NCBI RefSeq assembly: GCF_037975245.1
Contig: NC_092567.1
Span: 6,632,714 to 6,696,713, forward strand
DNA: 64,000 bases
Direction of reading: 5' to 3'
Origin: Apostichopus japonicus
Taxonomy: Eukaryota > Echinodermata > Holothuroidea > Aspidochirotida > Stichopodidae
Shown: positions 36,118-48,985 of the stretch, piece by piece
Numbering within the stretch: position 1 is the stretch's first letter
How the letters are laid out: each line of letters begins with the position of its first letter
Made by a program: the position numbers and the translations under genes
Notes under the pieces: model-generated
What the model was told of the DNA's origin: nothing
The model's input: the letters and a program-made list of their open reading frames with translations, nothing else
Database searches by the model: none

Positions 36118-37560
36118 GTTTAGTCAAGTTTGTTAGCTCTACACAATTAAACAAGTGGAATCTTAGAAATGTCATTTGATGTTATTTATAGTGCTAATTA
36201 GGCAAGCTGTCTTCACCTACATATAGCCTGTAGATTTCATCAAAGGAGCCCAACACAGCCCATTACCATTTCACAAACTGACTCTTGAGAAGTAGTATGT
36301 AAAGTCTCACCAGACTCACATCCACAAAGGAAGTTATGTCAGCAGTGATGTGTTCCTACTTGACTTTTTCTTTCACTTTCTTGGAGGAAATGCACAGAAG
36401 AAATGTTGAAAACCGTATCACCTGGAGGTTAAAGAGAAAATACACAATAACTCAACTTTCCATTCACTAGATTTATCAAGGTGAAAATTCATCAGGTCTG
36501 TGATCATTTTTGTAACATACATCAACATCTTCCCTTGTGTCTTATTAATAAGTATATATGAATAGTATAGAGCTGTAATCTCAGGGCAGCAAATATAGTT
36601 TTTAGGAATATGTTTTGCATCTGATGTAAGCAATTACAACACTTGTAGTGGTAACTGATCAACTCCATGTTACCTCCCAAGAATTGTGTAGCCCCCCACC
36701 CCCCCTCCCCCCGATAAAAGACATCTTTTGACAATTGCTGGAAATTTTCTACCAGATTTGTGAGCTATCTTCCATAATATTGCAACAGAAAATAAATGTA
36801 GAAAGCACATGTGCTGGAGTTTCCTGGAATTATCTCTTAAATGGCCAGTATTATAACTGGAGTGCAAATAATGTACATCTTAAACAGAACACATTACGAG
36901 AATCCTTCAACACTGTTGACCAATGGCTAAGAATGGAATTCTGAATTACTTTGGTTTTTACTCTGAGGACATGCATATGGTCCAGAAGGTTCATGCATGT
37001 TTTTTTATTACTGACTGAAAACAACATATCCACACATTACAGTAAACCCACTAAAGACTTCCATTTGTAATCCCTTAGTATATAGCTCATTGACAAATGA
37101 CATAAAACCTAGATTATCTTCAGATTTAAATTTGACATCAATTTTATTGGGTTTTAGATGTACTGAGAGGGGAAGGGTAGGAAAGGTTAGGATGGAAACA
37201 GAGATTTGATTCCTGTTAGTCATTCTACATGGTTCTAACTTAGTGTGGGTATGGTTCTAACTTAGTTTGTGTATGGGTCTCATTTTGTGTGCAGTGACTA
37301 TATTTAATTGTTAGGGGACATGCACTTATGAATTAAATTGATTGTTTATGAGCCTGCCATACATTTTACTGGCTATTATTTGCGGCAATTAGGCTGACAA
37401 TCCAGAGGAGTCTGGCTGCGCTGTTAAGACTGATTACTACCATTACCTGCCACCCAACACTATGACACACTGATAAATTAGAAGGGATCAAGTCATCTGA
37501 ATATTTTGTTCCTTAATTTATGATGAATACACAAAACAAAATATGGACCCAGTACACTAA

Positions 37561-38027
37561 GGTAGCATACGCCCATTAAAAGCCCCATTGACTTACACAC
37601 TAAATCACAAAAGTAATGTGGTCTCTAAGTCTAGATAGAAGTTTTCACTAGCTAAACGCTACCCATCACCGGAGAGCTGACAAGTTGGCCTTTCATGGCA
37701 CCATCAATTTTCCGTATCATGACCGTGTAGATTTTTTGCTATCCGAGCCGGAAGTTTTCATCACTTGTAAACAAACCTCTTCACTCAGTGGTAAACAAAT
37801 TTCCTACGCTGCTCCCGGGAGGCCTAAAGGGGTCTAAAATTGCCTCAATTGACCCAATTTTCTCACCACATGTACTTCCATTCATGCTCTTCAACATGCA
37901 AGCCACAAAAAACTAGATTATGATTGATAACAGGTCACAAATGATGTTCTCCCCCTGCTTTTTGGCACTTTTCCTGAAGGAGAACAATCGAGCGGATTGA
38001 TATAGACTCTAATAGGAGTATGCCACC
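37561..38027 (+). mobile_element. 467-bp MITE-like unit, left
   Basis: Starts GGTAGCATACGCCCATTA and ends TAATAGGAGTATGCCACC. The two ends are imperfect inverted repeats (GGTRGCATACKCC). Flanked by CTAA on the outside and TTAA on the inside. Confidence 0.8.
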
Positions 38028-39829
38028 TTAAGTGAGAGCTGAATTTTTTTTTTATCACCAAAATGATACTTTTCATAGTCGTCACCATATAAACCACAAC
38101 AGAAATCTATGCAATTATCATTTTAGGTCCATAAAGATGTATTTTCAGAGATTTCAGTATGCACGGTGCAGTGTGTAAATACACATATGAGCAATACTGT
38201 GTAAGCAGTAACCAGGTCTATGTCTGCAACAACACTTCCAGTCACCAATTTTGATAAGCTTGACCAATTTGGGTGCATCTATGATTCTTGCAGGTATTAT
38301 TGGTATCCCTGATCACAGTCCACTTGGTCTGGCTTGCCCTACCTGCAGAAACATCATCCATAGAAGGGTTAGCGGTGAGGGCTTTTTCGTCTCTGGCTCT
38401 GAAAAGTGATGAAAACTACTTTTGTTTAGCTCAGCAGATTCCTCACAAACTGACCCACAGGACATACCCCAATGTATTCCTGAACTGTTTGGAACATGTT
38501 AAACTGATATTGCATGTCACTCCAGTGCAACTGTTAAGTTACTAAGAATAAAAGAAGAGAATTGAAGGTGTTCTTTGCCAAAACTGGATCATCAGGATTT
38601 GTAAACAACAGCCTCACTGTAACAGTATTACAGTAGTCAAAAGGAAAGCTTACTGAAATGCTATCTAGATACACTGTTCACCTCAATAGCATATCCAGTC
38701 CATTTAAAGGTTTGTGCATAGGTTGTTACAATGTATTAAAGACAGTTATAAGAGAAGAGACGTGGATAGGGGGGCATATTTCATGATAAAACATTCAAAT
38801 TTGTTGCTCGGCAGAGAACAACAACTTCAAATTACCTTATTCTCCATTTGTGGCAAGCACTGGTTCCTATAGTTACTACAGTAGATCTCCCATGGAAGCA
38901 TCAGGATATCTCTTTCTGCTGTCAGAGTTGTTTGGGATTTGTTGTTACCTCATCTAACCAGTTGAGTCCATTGATACCACACCCATTCAAAGTATATCGC
39001 TGTGCATGCTGAGGACTTAGCACATCAACTTTCTCTGAAAATTGACAAAACAACAGAAAACTAATGAGGAGTGAGTAGGCTCAAAAACTCCTTGATTCAC
39101 ATTGGCAGAAGCAGAAAATGCATACCTTTGTGGATTATTTGCTAAATAAGACTCAAAACATTCTCTGTGCAAGGTATTAGCCCTCAGCAGCCACTCCACT
39201 TAGGATACAGACCTCATACAACATTGTGCTACAGCTGGTGTAGACTTGGTCTAGGATACTAACGTAGCGCCATTATGAACCTGAGGCCTAGGCCTAAGCT
39301 GACAACATTAGGGGTATTTCATGCATTGAAACTGAGTTTTTGTCCTTAGTTAAACACCAGGTACTTCCAACTTAAGCAAAAATAACCTAAAATATGATTA
39401 CCATGTACTTTAGGTGCCCACAGATGTCAAATTTCACTGAACTTAGTTGTTCACGTCACACACACTGCAGGCATTTTGGTCTGATTCTGAAGGATTTTGA
39501 ATTTCGTGCATTTGGCACCTACTTAGCAGATTCAAGGCAGGAATCATACTACGGAAGCTTTGGTAGGTCAAGGTTTAATGACCCAATAGTTTATTGGGGA
39601 GGAAAAATGGTCAGAAATGCTCAGAAGGCTGTTCTAGTCTAATGTATAGAAACGCACATGCTCTTTGTGGTACTTTAAGGCTGTGATACTAATGTATGCG
39701 TAAAAATCACCCAAGCTTGAAATTTTCTGACGTTTGCTTGAAAACCATTTTTACACACCATAGCAACTACTTTGATCCAAATTTGGGACTTCTAGCACTT
39801 AAAATGAAAAATTTGGCATTTTTGCTTAA
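38028..39829 (+). other. Interior cargo of the composite insertion
   Basis: Unique within the window. It contains plus-strand open stretches of 85 codons (38288-38545) and 82 codons (39394-39642) with no recognised domain. Whether these are captured exons cannot be told from sequence alone. Confidence 0.5.
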
Positions 39830-40296
39830 GGTAGCATACGCCCATTAAAAGCCCCATTGACTTACACACTAAATCACAAAAGTAATGTGGTCTCTAAGTC
39901 TAGATAGAAGTTTTCACTAGCTAAACGCTACCCATCACCGGAGAGCTGACAAGTTGGCCTTTCATGGCACCATCAATTTTCCGTATCATGACCGTGTAGA
40001 TTTTTTGCTATCCGAGCCGGAAGTTTTCGTCACTTGTAAACAAACCTCTTCACTCAGTGGTAAACAAATTTCCTACGCTGCTCCCGGGAGGCCTAAAGGG
40101 GTCTAAAATTGCCTCAATTGACCCAATTTTCTCACCACATGTACTTCCATTCATGCTCTTCAACATGCAAGCCACAAAAAACTAGATTATGATTGATAAC
40201 AGGTCACAAATGATGTTCTTCCCCTGCTTTTTGGCACTTTTCCTGAAGGAGAACAATCGAGCGGATTGATATAGACTCTAATAGGAGTATGCCACC
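39830..40296 (+). mobile_element. 467-bp MITE-like unit, right
   Basis: Same length and orientation as the left unit, with about two or three substitutions seen (for example TTTTCGTC for TTTTCATC and TTCTTCCCC for TTCTCCCCC). Inner flank CTTAA, outer flank CTAA. Confidence 0.8.
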
Positions 40297-40415
40297 CTAA
40301 GCACATACACCTCTTTGTGTACTTTTACACAATGGTAAGCAATACAATGTATGACATGCATTGCCTCATATATGGTGTATGTAAGTTAGACTGAAGCCAT
40401 TATCTTCTTCCCTAG

Positions 40416-40476
40416 GCCCTTAGGGAGTTTGCTGATCAAGCAAGATTCAAAACAATTACTGTTCCACCAGGATTAG
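40416..40476 (+). CDS. Candidate exon, unknown gene (copy A)
   Basis: TCTTCTTCCCTAG precedes this stretch and GGATTAG followed by GTAGTA closes it. It is open as ALREFADQARFKTITVPPGL plus one base. The same stretch is intact at 52637-52697 in copy B. The frame stays open past the donor for another 28 codons, so the donor is uncertain. No domain recognised. Confidence 0.3.
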
Positions 40477-41001
40477 GTAGTAACAAAATCACTTTCTACT
40501 TCAGAATCAAATCTAATTATAACTACAACCCAGCTTACCAGTCCTGCTATACTCTAAGTATACACTAATCATTACCATCAGCATATTGTAAACCATTCTG
40601 TGCAAGATACACATCATGTGACCCCCAAAAGTCGTCTCAAGAAAGATTAATCCACATTTACCTAATGAGGAGATAAAGACAAAGACAATAAGAAACATAT
40701 CTGAACTAGATGTTTAATGCAAACGATAAAATCCCTTGTTTTTGAGTTTGCCTTTATAATATTTACTCAACAGTTATTCCATTGCTCACAGATACACAAG
40801 CTTATGCTAAAATGACTCAATAATTGCAAGTTCATTCATTTTATTGCAAGGCACTTTTATTTTAAAGTTGAATAATTTTTGGAAATATATCCATAAAGAA
40901 AACAAAAGGCAACACTTGGTAACATGTTTGCAATCCTATGGATTAGACTAACTTGGTCAGCACACTTTCTAATTAGGTACTTTTAACGTTGTTTGGTGCA
41001 G

Positions 41002-41120
41002 CAGGCCAATGAAGTTGTTCATCTTTGGGGCCATTCTCTGGAAAATGAAACTGGCATGAAAAAACTAAAGTGTTCATCAGGACCAGTTGCTATACTTTTT
41101 GTTTTAGAGGGATTCCTCAA
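41002..41120 (+). CDS. Candidate exon, unknown gene (copy A)
   Basis: Acceptor-like TTGTTTGGTGCAG opens a frame reading QANEVVHLWGHSLENETGMK and onward to VAILFVLEG. The copy B equivalent is about 53222-53340 and is open in the same frame. The right border is not clear. The gene is unrecognised. Confidence 0.28.
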
Positions 41121-41551
41121 GTTTTCTGTTTCATATTTTTTTCATTAAAATTACAACCATAACATACTAATTTGCATAAATTTGCATTATTGTAAGTTTT
41201 AGCCAAAATTTGTAGTTTTTAACTGTATATTTGTTTTTTCTACATCAGTATCTAGAAATAATATTTCAGTTATCAACTATCACATGGAGGCAGTTATACA
41301 TGGGTTCATTTATTTCATTCCTAAAGTAGAGGTTCCTGATCTTCAATTCTTTGTTAATAATGGGTGCTAATTAGCATAATTTTGACCAAATTTTGACCAA
41401 AATAACTCAAAAGTTTTCGTAAAAAGTAACTGATGTGCCTTATGATGTCCACACTTGATATGCAACCGTTCTTGGTACAGACTGTTAGTTTTGCAAAATA
41501 TCCAGTCAAATAATTATTCTTACGATTAACTAATAGCCTCTAATTAGTCAT

Positions 41552-42010
41552 CACACACGTGACCGATGGTCACGTGTGTGACATTTATCAATGGAAATGC
41601 AGAATGTCACACACATGACCAAACAATGTCACACACGTGACCCTCCAAATCATGGCAGTAAAACTGTCTTAAAGTAATTCCTATGGCATATCAACATTAG
41701 TGTTGTTCTTTGGTCATTACTAGAGTCACATTTGCACTGCAAAAATTGCATACTATGGACAGAAAATTCAGAATGTCACACACGTGACCCAACAATGTCA
41801 CACACGTGACCGGATTTTTTTAGCTTATGTAGTATTATGCTAATTTTAAAAAGTGAAATATTGAGGTGAAATGTCTTGTTAGAATAGAAACACATTAAGG
41901 GAGAAACATGAGAAAGAAGGGTTAACCAGCCCTGTTAGAAACTGAGGAATTTGCCAATGTTTTTTTTGTGCAAATAAGCCAGTATCATTTCACGTCACAC
42001 ATGTGACCGA
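41552..42010. promoter_or_regulatory. Cluster of GTCACACACGTGAC motifs, copy A
   Basis: Six or seven occurrences of TGTCACACACGTGACC or one-base variants, at about 41552, 41569 (reverse), 41605, 41625, 41775, 41795 and 41993. Each has GTCAC and GTGAC arms around ACAC and contains the CACGTG E-box core. Transcription-factor binding is an inference from the core; a dispersed micro-repeat is the alternative. Confidence 0.55.
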
Positions 42011-42508
42011 CCTTTATATAACCTCTGCCAGCACATGAATGTTCTGTATTTGGCTAAGCTATATGGTTTTGTAAAAGAGACCCCTAGTGCATACTTAAGT
42101 ACTACAATCAAATCAGTGCAATACTCAATACCTATCATTATCCTTGACAACTATTTAATATGATGGGATGGGTGGACCTTGCCATAAATTACATAATATC
42201 CACTCAACCTGGAGACGGTGACAATAGAAAGCCTTTATTAGCATTATATGCCCACACAGGAATGAAACGGTTACATAATGAAACAATGTGTGTCTAATGA
42301 CCATTAAAATTGGTCAGATTTGTAAGATTAGAGATGTACTTGGCATCAGAATTTCATCTTCTTGAAACCTACAGTTATGGTAAAATTTGTAGAGATGATG
42401 CTACAATTAGAGAAACACTGAATAAAAGAGGTCTCACAAAATCCCTAAGACACAACCTTTAGCAGTGTTCTAACTAGATTGCTCATATGTTATGTCTTGT
42501 TTTGCAGT

Positions 42509-42600
42509 GATTGCAATTGATGGGGGTTGGGTGCTGGATGATAGACTTTCCGGTGGGGAAATTTCCCTTGAGGGATCATCTGATATGTCATGGAGTAAAA
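42509..42600 (+). CDS. Candidate exon, unknown gene (copy A)
   Basis: TGTCTTGTTTTGCAG precedes a frame reading VIAIDGGWVLDDRLSGGEIS and onward. The copy B equivalent starts at about 55202 and keeps the same frame almost unchanged. A GTAAAA within the stretch could be the donor. No family recognised. Confidence 0.3.
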
Positions 42601-43476
42601 ATATGCAATTAAACACTTGCATTCTCATGGAAGAGGGGGAGGGGTGGGTGGGGTAAAAATCAGGTGGTGGACCATACAATCATTACCCTGCTCATGTAAA
42701 CTGTACACATTTCTTCCAAGAGCTGTTATCCGGATATGAAACTGGTAAATCCCTAAACAGGCTGATCTCAGTACTGAATAATTCCAGTTTACCTGATGAT
42801 GAAAAAAAAAAAATGCATTTGGTCATCAGTTATAATGTTATTATTCATGTGAATTGTCATCACCCGGTCTGCAAGTAGCTGCATTCTATCATGTAACATT
42901 GTCAAACACAGAACACAGCTATTATTAACATATGGTATGCAGCAAAATGCTACTGCAGTTTCAAAATAAATTACTCAGTTATAATTATAATAACAATGTA
43001 AAGAAACTAATGCAACTTGAATACAAATCTATAGACTGTACAAGATGATGAGTTCAAGGTCTCATAATGCTTCCCACAGTGTATATACAGCTCACCTAAT
43101 ACCAAACTAATTGAAATATAAAGAAACATTCATTTGAAATTGAGACAAGCATTGAATCTTCAATACAAACTTTAAGCAATATCATGGCAATCCAGTCTGG
43201 TTAATATTCATTTGAGAAACAAAAGTTATAACAATGCAACCCTGAAATAGAATGGAGCCTGAAGAAAACATGATGAAGGATCCTGGTCACATAATTTAGG
43301 AACCATTGGTTCACTGTACTGTCTATAGGTTGATGAATTTGTAGGATTTCGGAAATGATGACATTGTACTATAATTGATTGAGTTAAAGTACATATTTTT
43401 CTATCTGCAGACTTTGACATATACTGTTATTTCATAACATGTTGTTCCGTGCAGTCCTGTTGTGAGAGGGTGAGGA

Positions 43477-43776
43477 TTGGGTGGAGGCTACAGTTGTACG
43501 TCAGCTAAGTGCCCAGTGAAATATGTGATCAAGAATGATATACTTTTAACTTTGGATAAACAAAGACTTAAAAAAAGTGGATCTGGAGACACAACTGTGC
43601 ATGGAACTGTGCCTGTCTCTCAATGTCCTTGGTTTTGGGTACTTGTACATTCTTCGAATAATGCTTCTTTAGCCTCACAAGATGTGATTGTGAATCTTAG
43701 AACTGTTGTGCGACAGTTTTTCAGGAGTTTGGAGAAAAATAACAAAGAAGTAGAGGAGATACAAACCCAACCATAA
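43477..43776 (+). CDS. Open stretch intact in copy A, broken in copy B
   Basis: Open for 99 codons including KYVIKNDILLTLDKQRLKKS and, after a Gly/Thr-rich turn, VIVNLRTVVRQFFRSLEKNN, then a stop. The copy B equivalent (about 56165-56460) has substitutions and an in-frame stop in the middle. The helical, charged C-terminal part looks protein-like, but no domain is recognised. Confidence 0.3.
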   Translation: MGGGYSCTSAKCPVKYVIKNDILLTLDKQRLKKSGSGDTTVHGTVPVSQCPWFWVLVHSSNNASLASQDVIVNLRTVVRQFFRSLEKNNKEVEEIQTQP

Positions 43777-46159
43777 TCTTCAGCTGATATGATAGACATC
43801 TTTGAGATGAATACCAAAGGTGGAGGTGATTTGCATTTTACTGTCCAATTACATTTCAAATCATACAGTATTTCCAATATGTAAGCAAATGCTTAAAACA
43901 GTCATCTCTACTGTACTACAGTAAATAAACATCATAACAAACAAAGTACATTCAAGTTCAAGATTATATCCATATTTGTGTGACCTGTGTGTGACCTGCC
44001 TTAATTAATCTAGGTTTTTTGTTTTTGTTTGATGGAGTGTTCATTACAAATACCTCTAACTCAAAGCGCAGCAATACAGACTGAGTTGACTTCTTTAATG
44101 TTTCCACAGCATTATGGAATATCTAAAATGGTATTTCAAGTGTTTGGTTTTAATCTGAAGAAAATAAATATCTAAACAGAAGACTTATTTGTAGTTAACC
44201 CAAACTACTTTCATACAAACCAACAAGTTGTCTTCCAGTCTTACCATTCTAGAAGTGTCAGGAGTTCTAGAAGAATTTATTAATATGAGTCTCGGAGGCA
44301 ATTTTATTTCAGTTTGACAAATGGTTAAAACGTACCAGAGGGTGTTTGGGGGCCTATTGTGTCATGGCAAGCTCACTACAAACATACCAATTACTGTATT
44401 AATCCATAAAAATCTACCAGAGGTTCTTGAAACATTACTATCACTGTTCTTTACTAACCATTAATGTTATTACCATTACATGAAAGAAATATCAGATGAT
44501 GAACCACTCGTTGTCCTTGTCAGCACAGTATGAACACTTCCATCAAAAACTGGTAACTACAGGTGGAGTAGGTGATCCACTAATAGCTCGCATAAGGATA
44601 ACTCAAGTTAACCTTTAAGTGAAAAGAAAATGATAATCAAGTTTTACTGATAGTAGATCTTGAGAATTTCGGTCAGAAATAGATATGTGTATGTCTCTGG
44701 CTAACGTCCCTGTATACATGGACATTCACAGAGAATACAATCCAGATGAAGGAAAGTACACTTCAGTTTCCAATAACCAGGTCAGTGTAAAAACAATTAA
44801 CCAGTAAACTATTAAACTTGAACCGGATTGTCCGTTGTCAGTGGAAGTTGCATATAAAGGTGTAGTGCAGTGATATTATAAATGAGCTCCCAAAGGATAG
44901 TCCAACCTCACACAAACCCAACCATGCATGGTTTGGGCTTGACTGAGAAATTTGTGAGATTTTGCACCTCTCTTTCCTATTGAGGAAATAATGTCTTTTG
45001 AATTTCCACTCATCAGAAGATAATTTTTTTGATATAATTTAGTGTGTCAGCTTTGGTGGATGTGTTTTTGTATTATTTTTCTTTATTTAATGGCACCAGG
45101 CCCCTGGAGACTGCATTGCCTACGTTGACCTAGTTACACCACTCTCTGGGAGGTCTCTTTCCAGATTTTAGATCACCAAAGGTTTATAAAGTACCCTGTT
45201 CATCTAGTTAATAGCTATCTAATATGGTCAGTTCTTTCCACAAATTTGGAAGATGAAGACACTTGTAACCTCAAAATTTTGAGTTAAAAAGTTTTGAGAT
45301 GAAAATGTCCAAATTTTGACTGTTGAGGTGAAAATCTTGAGATAACAAGAGCCCAAGGGCACTGTGGTTCCTTGCTTGGGGTATATGACAATACACATAA
45401 TATTATCAAGCAAGATTGGGCTCAAATAGTCCAAGTAATTGTGGTCCTACATGTACGCATAAAGTAACCAACACTATAGCCAACACTTTTGTGATCACAA
45501 AATGTGATGGGATTTTTTATCAAAGGCACTTTTGAGATCTAAATATGGCGTCGAAAATGTAAGAAGTATAAGGTCACCTACAAGCGGGTCAACAGATATG
45601 ATAACATTGGTGACCACAGATGACATGACCTTTAAGTATGAAAATGTTCCACCACCCCATTCACAACTTGTCCCAAATTATCAACCGTGTCACACCTTGG
45701 CATTGGGATTTAATTGCATTAAATGTCTAAAAATTAACTTTGAACTTGTATACATAACTTCACACACAAAGGTCACCCGTAGGTCAACCAATTGACATTT
45801 TTGATCGGTGAGACCTAAACGGAGCATCAAAACTGTAAAAATTCAAACATGTTTTCTTTGCCCATTTTCTCCCCCCAAAAATACTAGTTTTTTAACATTA
45901 GCTGACCTATGGTGACCTTGGACCACATGACCGCTAAGTTTGAAAATATTCCCCTATACCATTCGCAACTTGTCCAAAAAAATCAACCTTGTCACACCTT
46001 GGCACTGGGAGTTATTGCATGAAATGTCTGAAAATTAACTTTGACCTCCTATAACTTCACACACAAAGCTCATCCAGGGGTCAACCTATTGACATTTATG
46101 ATCAGAAGGTACCTTTAACATCTGGAAATAGCATCGAAACTGTAAAAATCCCCAAAACA

Positions 46160-46200
46160 CGAAAAGGTCACCAGAGGTCAAATTGAGGTCAAGGGTCACC
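46160..46200 (+). promoter_or_regulatory. Cluster of AGGTCA nuclear-receptor half-sites (DR4, DR5, DR1)
   Basis: AGGTCA repeats in direct orientation with spacers of 4 (CCAG) and 5 (AATTG), then 1 base before GGGTCA. The same cluster recurs at about 46563 and 47517 inside the same repeat. These spacings are classical nuclear-receptor dimer sites. Function here is inference. Confidence 0.45.
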
Positions 46201-47939
46201 CAGATGTGGGTGGACAATTGGATTACGTAGAAGCAACTCCCAACCCTAACTGAAAATTCGTTCTCAAGTTATCGCAAAATTACTAGTTTTTTATCATTAA
46301 TTGACCTTTGGTGACCTTGGATCACATGACCGTTAAGTTTGAAAATATTACCCTATACCATTTGCAACTACTCCAAAAATATCAACCCTGTCACACCTCG
46401 GAACTGGGAGTTATTGCATTAAATATCTGAAAATTAACTTTGACCTCGTATAACTTTGCACACAAAGGTCACACGGGGGTCAACCCATTGACATTTATGA
46501 TCAGAGGGTACCTTTAACATCTGAAAATAGCATCGAAACTGTAAAAATCCACAAAACACAAAAAGGTCACCAGAGGTCAAATTGAGGTCAAGGGTCACCC
46601 AGAAGCGGGTCGACAATTGGATTACATTGAAGCAACTCCCAACCCTAACGGACAATTTGTTCTCAAGTTATCGCAAAAATACTAGTTTTTTATCATTAAT
46701 TGACCTTTAGTGACCTCGGATCACATGACCGTTAAGTTTGAAAATATTCCCCTATACCATTTGCAACTTGTCCCAAAATATCAACCGTGTAATACCTTGG
46801 CACTGGGAGTTATTACACTAAATGTCTGAAAATTAACTTTGACCTCGTATAACTTAACATACAAAGGTCACCTTGGGTCAACTTATTGACATTTTTGATC
46901 GGTGAGACCTAAATAGAGCATCAAACTATACAAATTCAAACATTTATTTGCTTTGCCCATTTTCTCCTCCCAAAATACTAGTTTTTTAACATTAATTGAC
47001 CTTTGGTGACCTCGGATCACATGACCGTTAAGTTTTAAAATATTCCCCTATACCATTTGCAACTTGTCCAAAAATATCAACCATGTCACACCTTGGAACT
47101 GGGAGTTATTGCATTAAATGTCTGAAAATTAACTTTGACCTTGTATAACTTCGCACACGAAGGTCACACAGGTGTCAACCCATTGACATTTTTGATCGGA
47201 AGGTACCTTTGGTATCCAAATCTAGCATCAAAACCAAACATTTTCTTTTTTGCTCGTTTCCTCCCAAAATAAGCACATTTTTTCTAATGTGACCTTTGAC
47301 CTTTTGACCTTGGTTTCAAATGTAGTTTAATCTCCTGATTCCAAAAAACAAAACGACAAGTCTGTACAACCATCCTAACTCCGACCGAAAAACTTTGACC
47401 CCATATAACTTCGCACATAAAGGTCACACGGGGTCAACCTATTGACATTTATGTTCAGAAGGTACCTTTGACATCTGAAAATAGCATCAAAACTGTAAAA
47501 ATCCCAAAAAACACGTAAAGGTCACCAAAGGTCAAATTGAGGTCAAGGGTCACCCAGGTGCGGGTCAACAATTGGATTACATTGAAGCAACTCCCAACCC
47601 TAACGGACATTTCGTTCTCAAGTTATCGCAAAAATACTAGTTTTTTATCATTAATTGACCTTTGTTGACCTCGGATCACATGACCGTTAAGTTTGAAAAT
47701 GCTCCCCTAACAAGTTCACAACTTGTCCCAAAATATCAATCTTGTCGCACATTGGCACTGGGAGTTATTGCAGTTTTAATATTTTCGGTTTTTGGACCAT
47801 AACTGACCTTTGGTGACCTTTGTGGGCACCAGAAACAATAGGGCACACCTTCTCCATATGGTGGATCTATAGTCCAAGTTTGGCCTCAATCCAACATTCC
47901 CTTATTGAGATAGAGCGTACCCAAGCAAGTGTCACAGAC

Positions 47940-48002
47940 ACACACACACACATACACACATACATACATACATACATACATACATACATACATACACACA
48001 CA
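47940..48002. repeat. (CA)n/(CATA)n microsatellite
   Basis: Alternating CA followed by repeated CATA steps, inside the 2.7-kb insertion close to its right terminal hairpin. Confidence 0.95.
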
Positions 48003-48985
48003 CGCCAACCTGACTGCATAGGTTCCTTTTGCTAAAGCAAGGAACCAAAAATTCCAAATATTAAGGAAGCAAATTCAAAATTTTCAAATTTGGTGACACT
48101 TATATAATTTTTTTAAGCCACAGTACTAAGTCGGTGAAGTTAGATCAGTTTTGAGACCAATTAGATTTCTTAAAACCAACTGCAGTGACTGGCTCAGCAA
48201 TGTTAAAAATTAAACAAGCATAAGTGACAATTCTTCATTCACAGCTGTACATACTCAGATTAGTAGGAAGTATTTCCAATTGTGTTCTCTGTTTATAGTG
48301 GCTAGACTTACAAGGGTACTGCAAAGCTCTCCAAATGTTCAGTACTTTCACATAGTTTCTGGAATCTGCTAGCAATTTTGAGCACATGAGGACATGTCAG
48401 TAATAGAAATACTTCATCTGATTTTACACTGTGGAATATATATAAATATCTGAGCCCTAGCCGGGTGCTTCAGAATAGCTCTGTAACATCTCTTCTACTT
48501 CCTGTCTTCTTCTACTAAGTTTAAAACATGTAAATACATGTTAGAGAGAAAAATGTAATTTCTATGAAGTATAAATCTAAGCCCTGGTGGGAGTCCCTGG
48601 GGACTTTAGCTGAGGCATTTTTACTTTTCAGATATTTATTGTTCTTTGATAGTGATTTTGCAGCCCAAGTGAAGCCAATGGTAGGGGGGGGGGAGGGGGA
48701 AAGTTATAACCACCCTTATGGATGCCAGTGCATACATGTTTTAATGCCCTCTAAATGTGTTTATTTTAAACAGTATTTAGCTCTCAAATATGCAAGGAAG
48801 AAATGTTATCATGACATGATATTGATAAAGAGTGGCAGGGGAATTTAAATTCCTTAACCATGCCTGCTAGCCATATGTTTGGTGAATAAAGTCACAAGAA
48901 CCAGATTAACTTAATTCTTACCATTCCTATGTAACTCTGTGCATCAAGAAGTGTAGGATACTGAAAGAAGCTTGATAGGTGCATA

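Larger units (their letters stand above)
37561..40296 (+). mobile_element. Composite insertion: 1.8-kb interior between two 467-bp MITE-like units
   Basis: Copy B reads straight through ACACTAAGCAC at 52518-52528, whereas copy A has 2,736 bp between two CTAA words (37557-37560 and 40297-40300). The insertion is bounded by two direct 467-bp repeats differing at only a few bases. Its total length, exact border and 4-bp duplication indicate a single insertion event. The interior (38028-39829) begins TTAAG and ends CTTAA, and has no recognised transposase or retroviral-type domain. The alternative is a non-autonomous LTR retroelement, but the repeats start GG and end CC and no primer-binding site or polypurine tract is obvious. 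Confidence 0.8.
45346..48046. mobile_element. 2.7-kb repeat insertion with internal tandem units (copy A only)
   Basis: Copy B joins GAGATAA to AAATTCC directly (near 58168), so this block is an insertion in A or a clean loss in B. It starts near CAAGAGCCCAAGGGCACTG and ends GGTTCCTT, short loop, AAGGAACC, a terminal hairpin. The same word GGTTCCTTGC occurs 15 bp inside the left end. Inside are about six copies of a unit with TGACCTTTGGTGACC, CACATGACCGTTAAGTTTGA and TTGCAACTTGTCC, spaced about 295, 400 or 660 bp. A (CA)/(CATA)n stretch at 47940-48002 precedes the right end. No coding region. I cannot assign a superfamily. Confidence 0.75.
36118..48985. repeat. Segmental duplication, copy A
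   Basis: Collinear with 50985-59095 in direct orientation. The match starts near GTTAGCTCTACACAAT and ends near GCTTGATAGGT. Copy A is longer mainly because of two insertions: 37561-40296 and 45346-48046. By eye, identity is very high over 40300-42090 (against 52520-54320) and lower towards both ends, especially 43450-45000. This unevenness may reflect gene conversion. Confidence 0.93.

Noticed and set aside
37561-40296. Standard LTR retrotransposon
   Set aside because: Repeats start GG and end CC, carry inverted ends of their own, and no primer-binding site, polypurine tract or gag-pol coding is visible. Kept as an alternative only.
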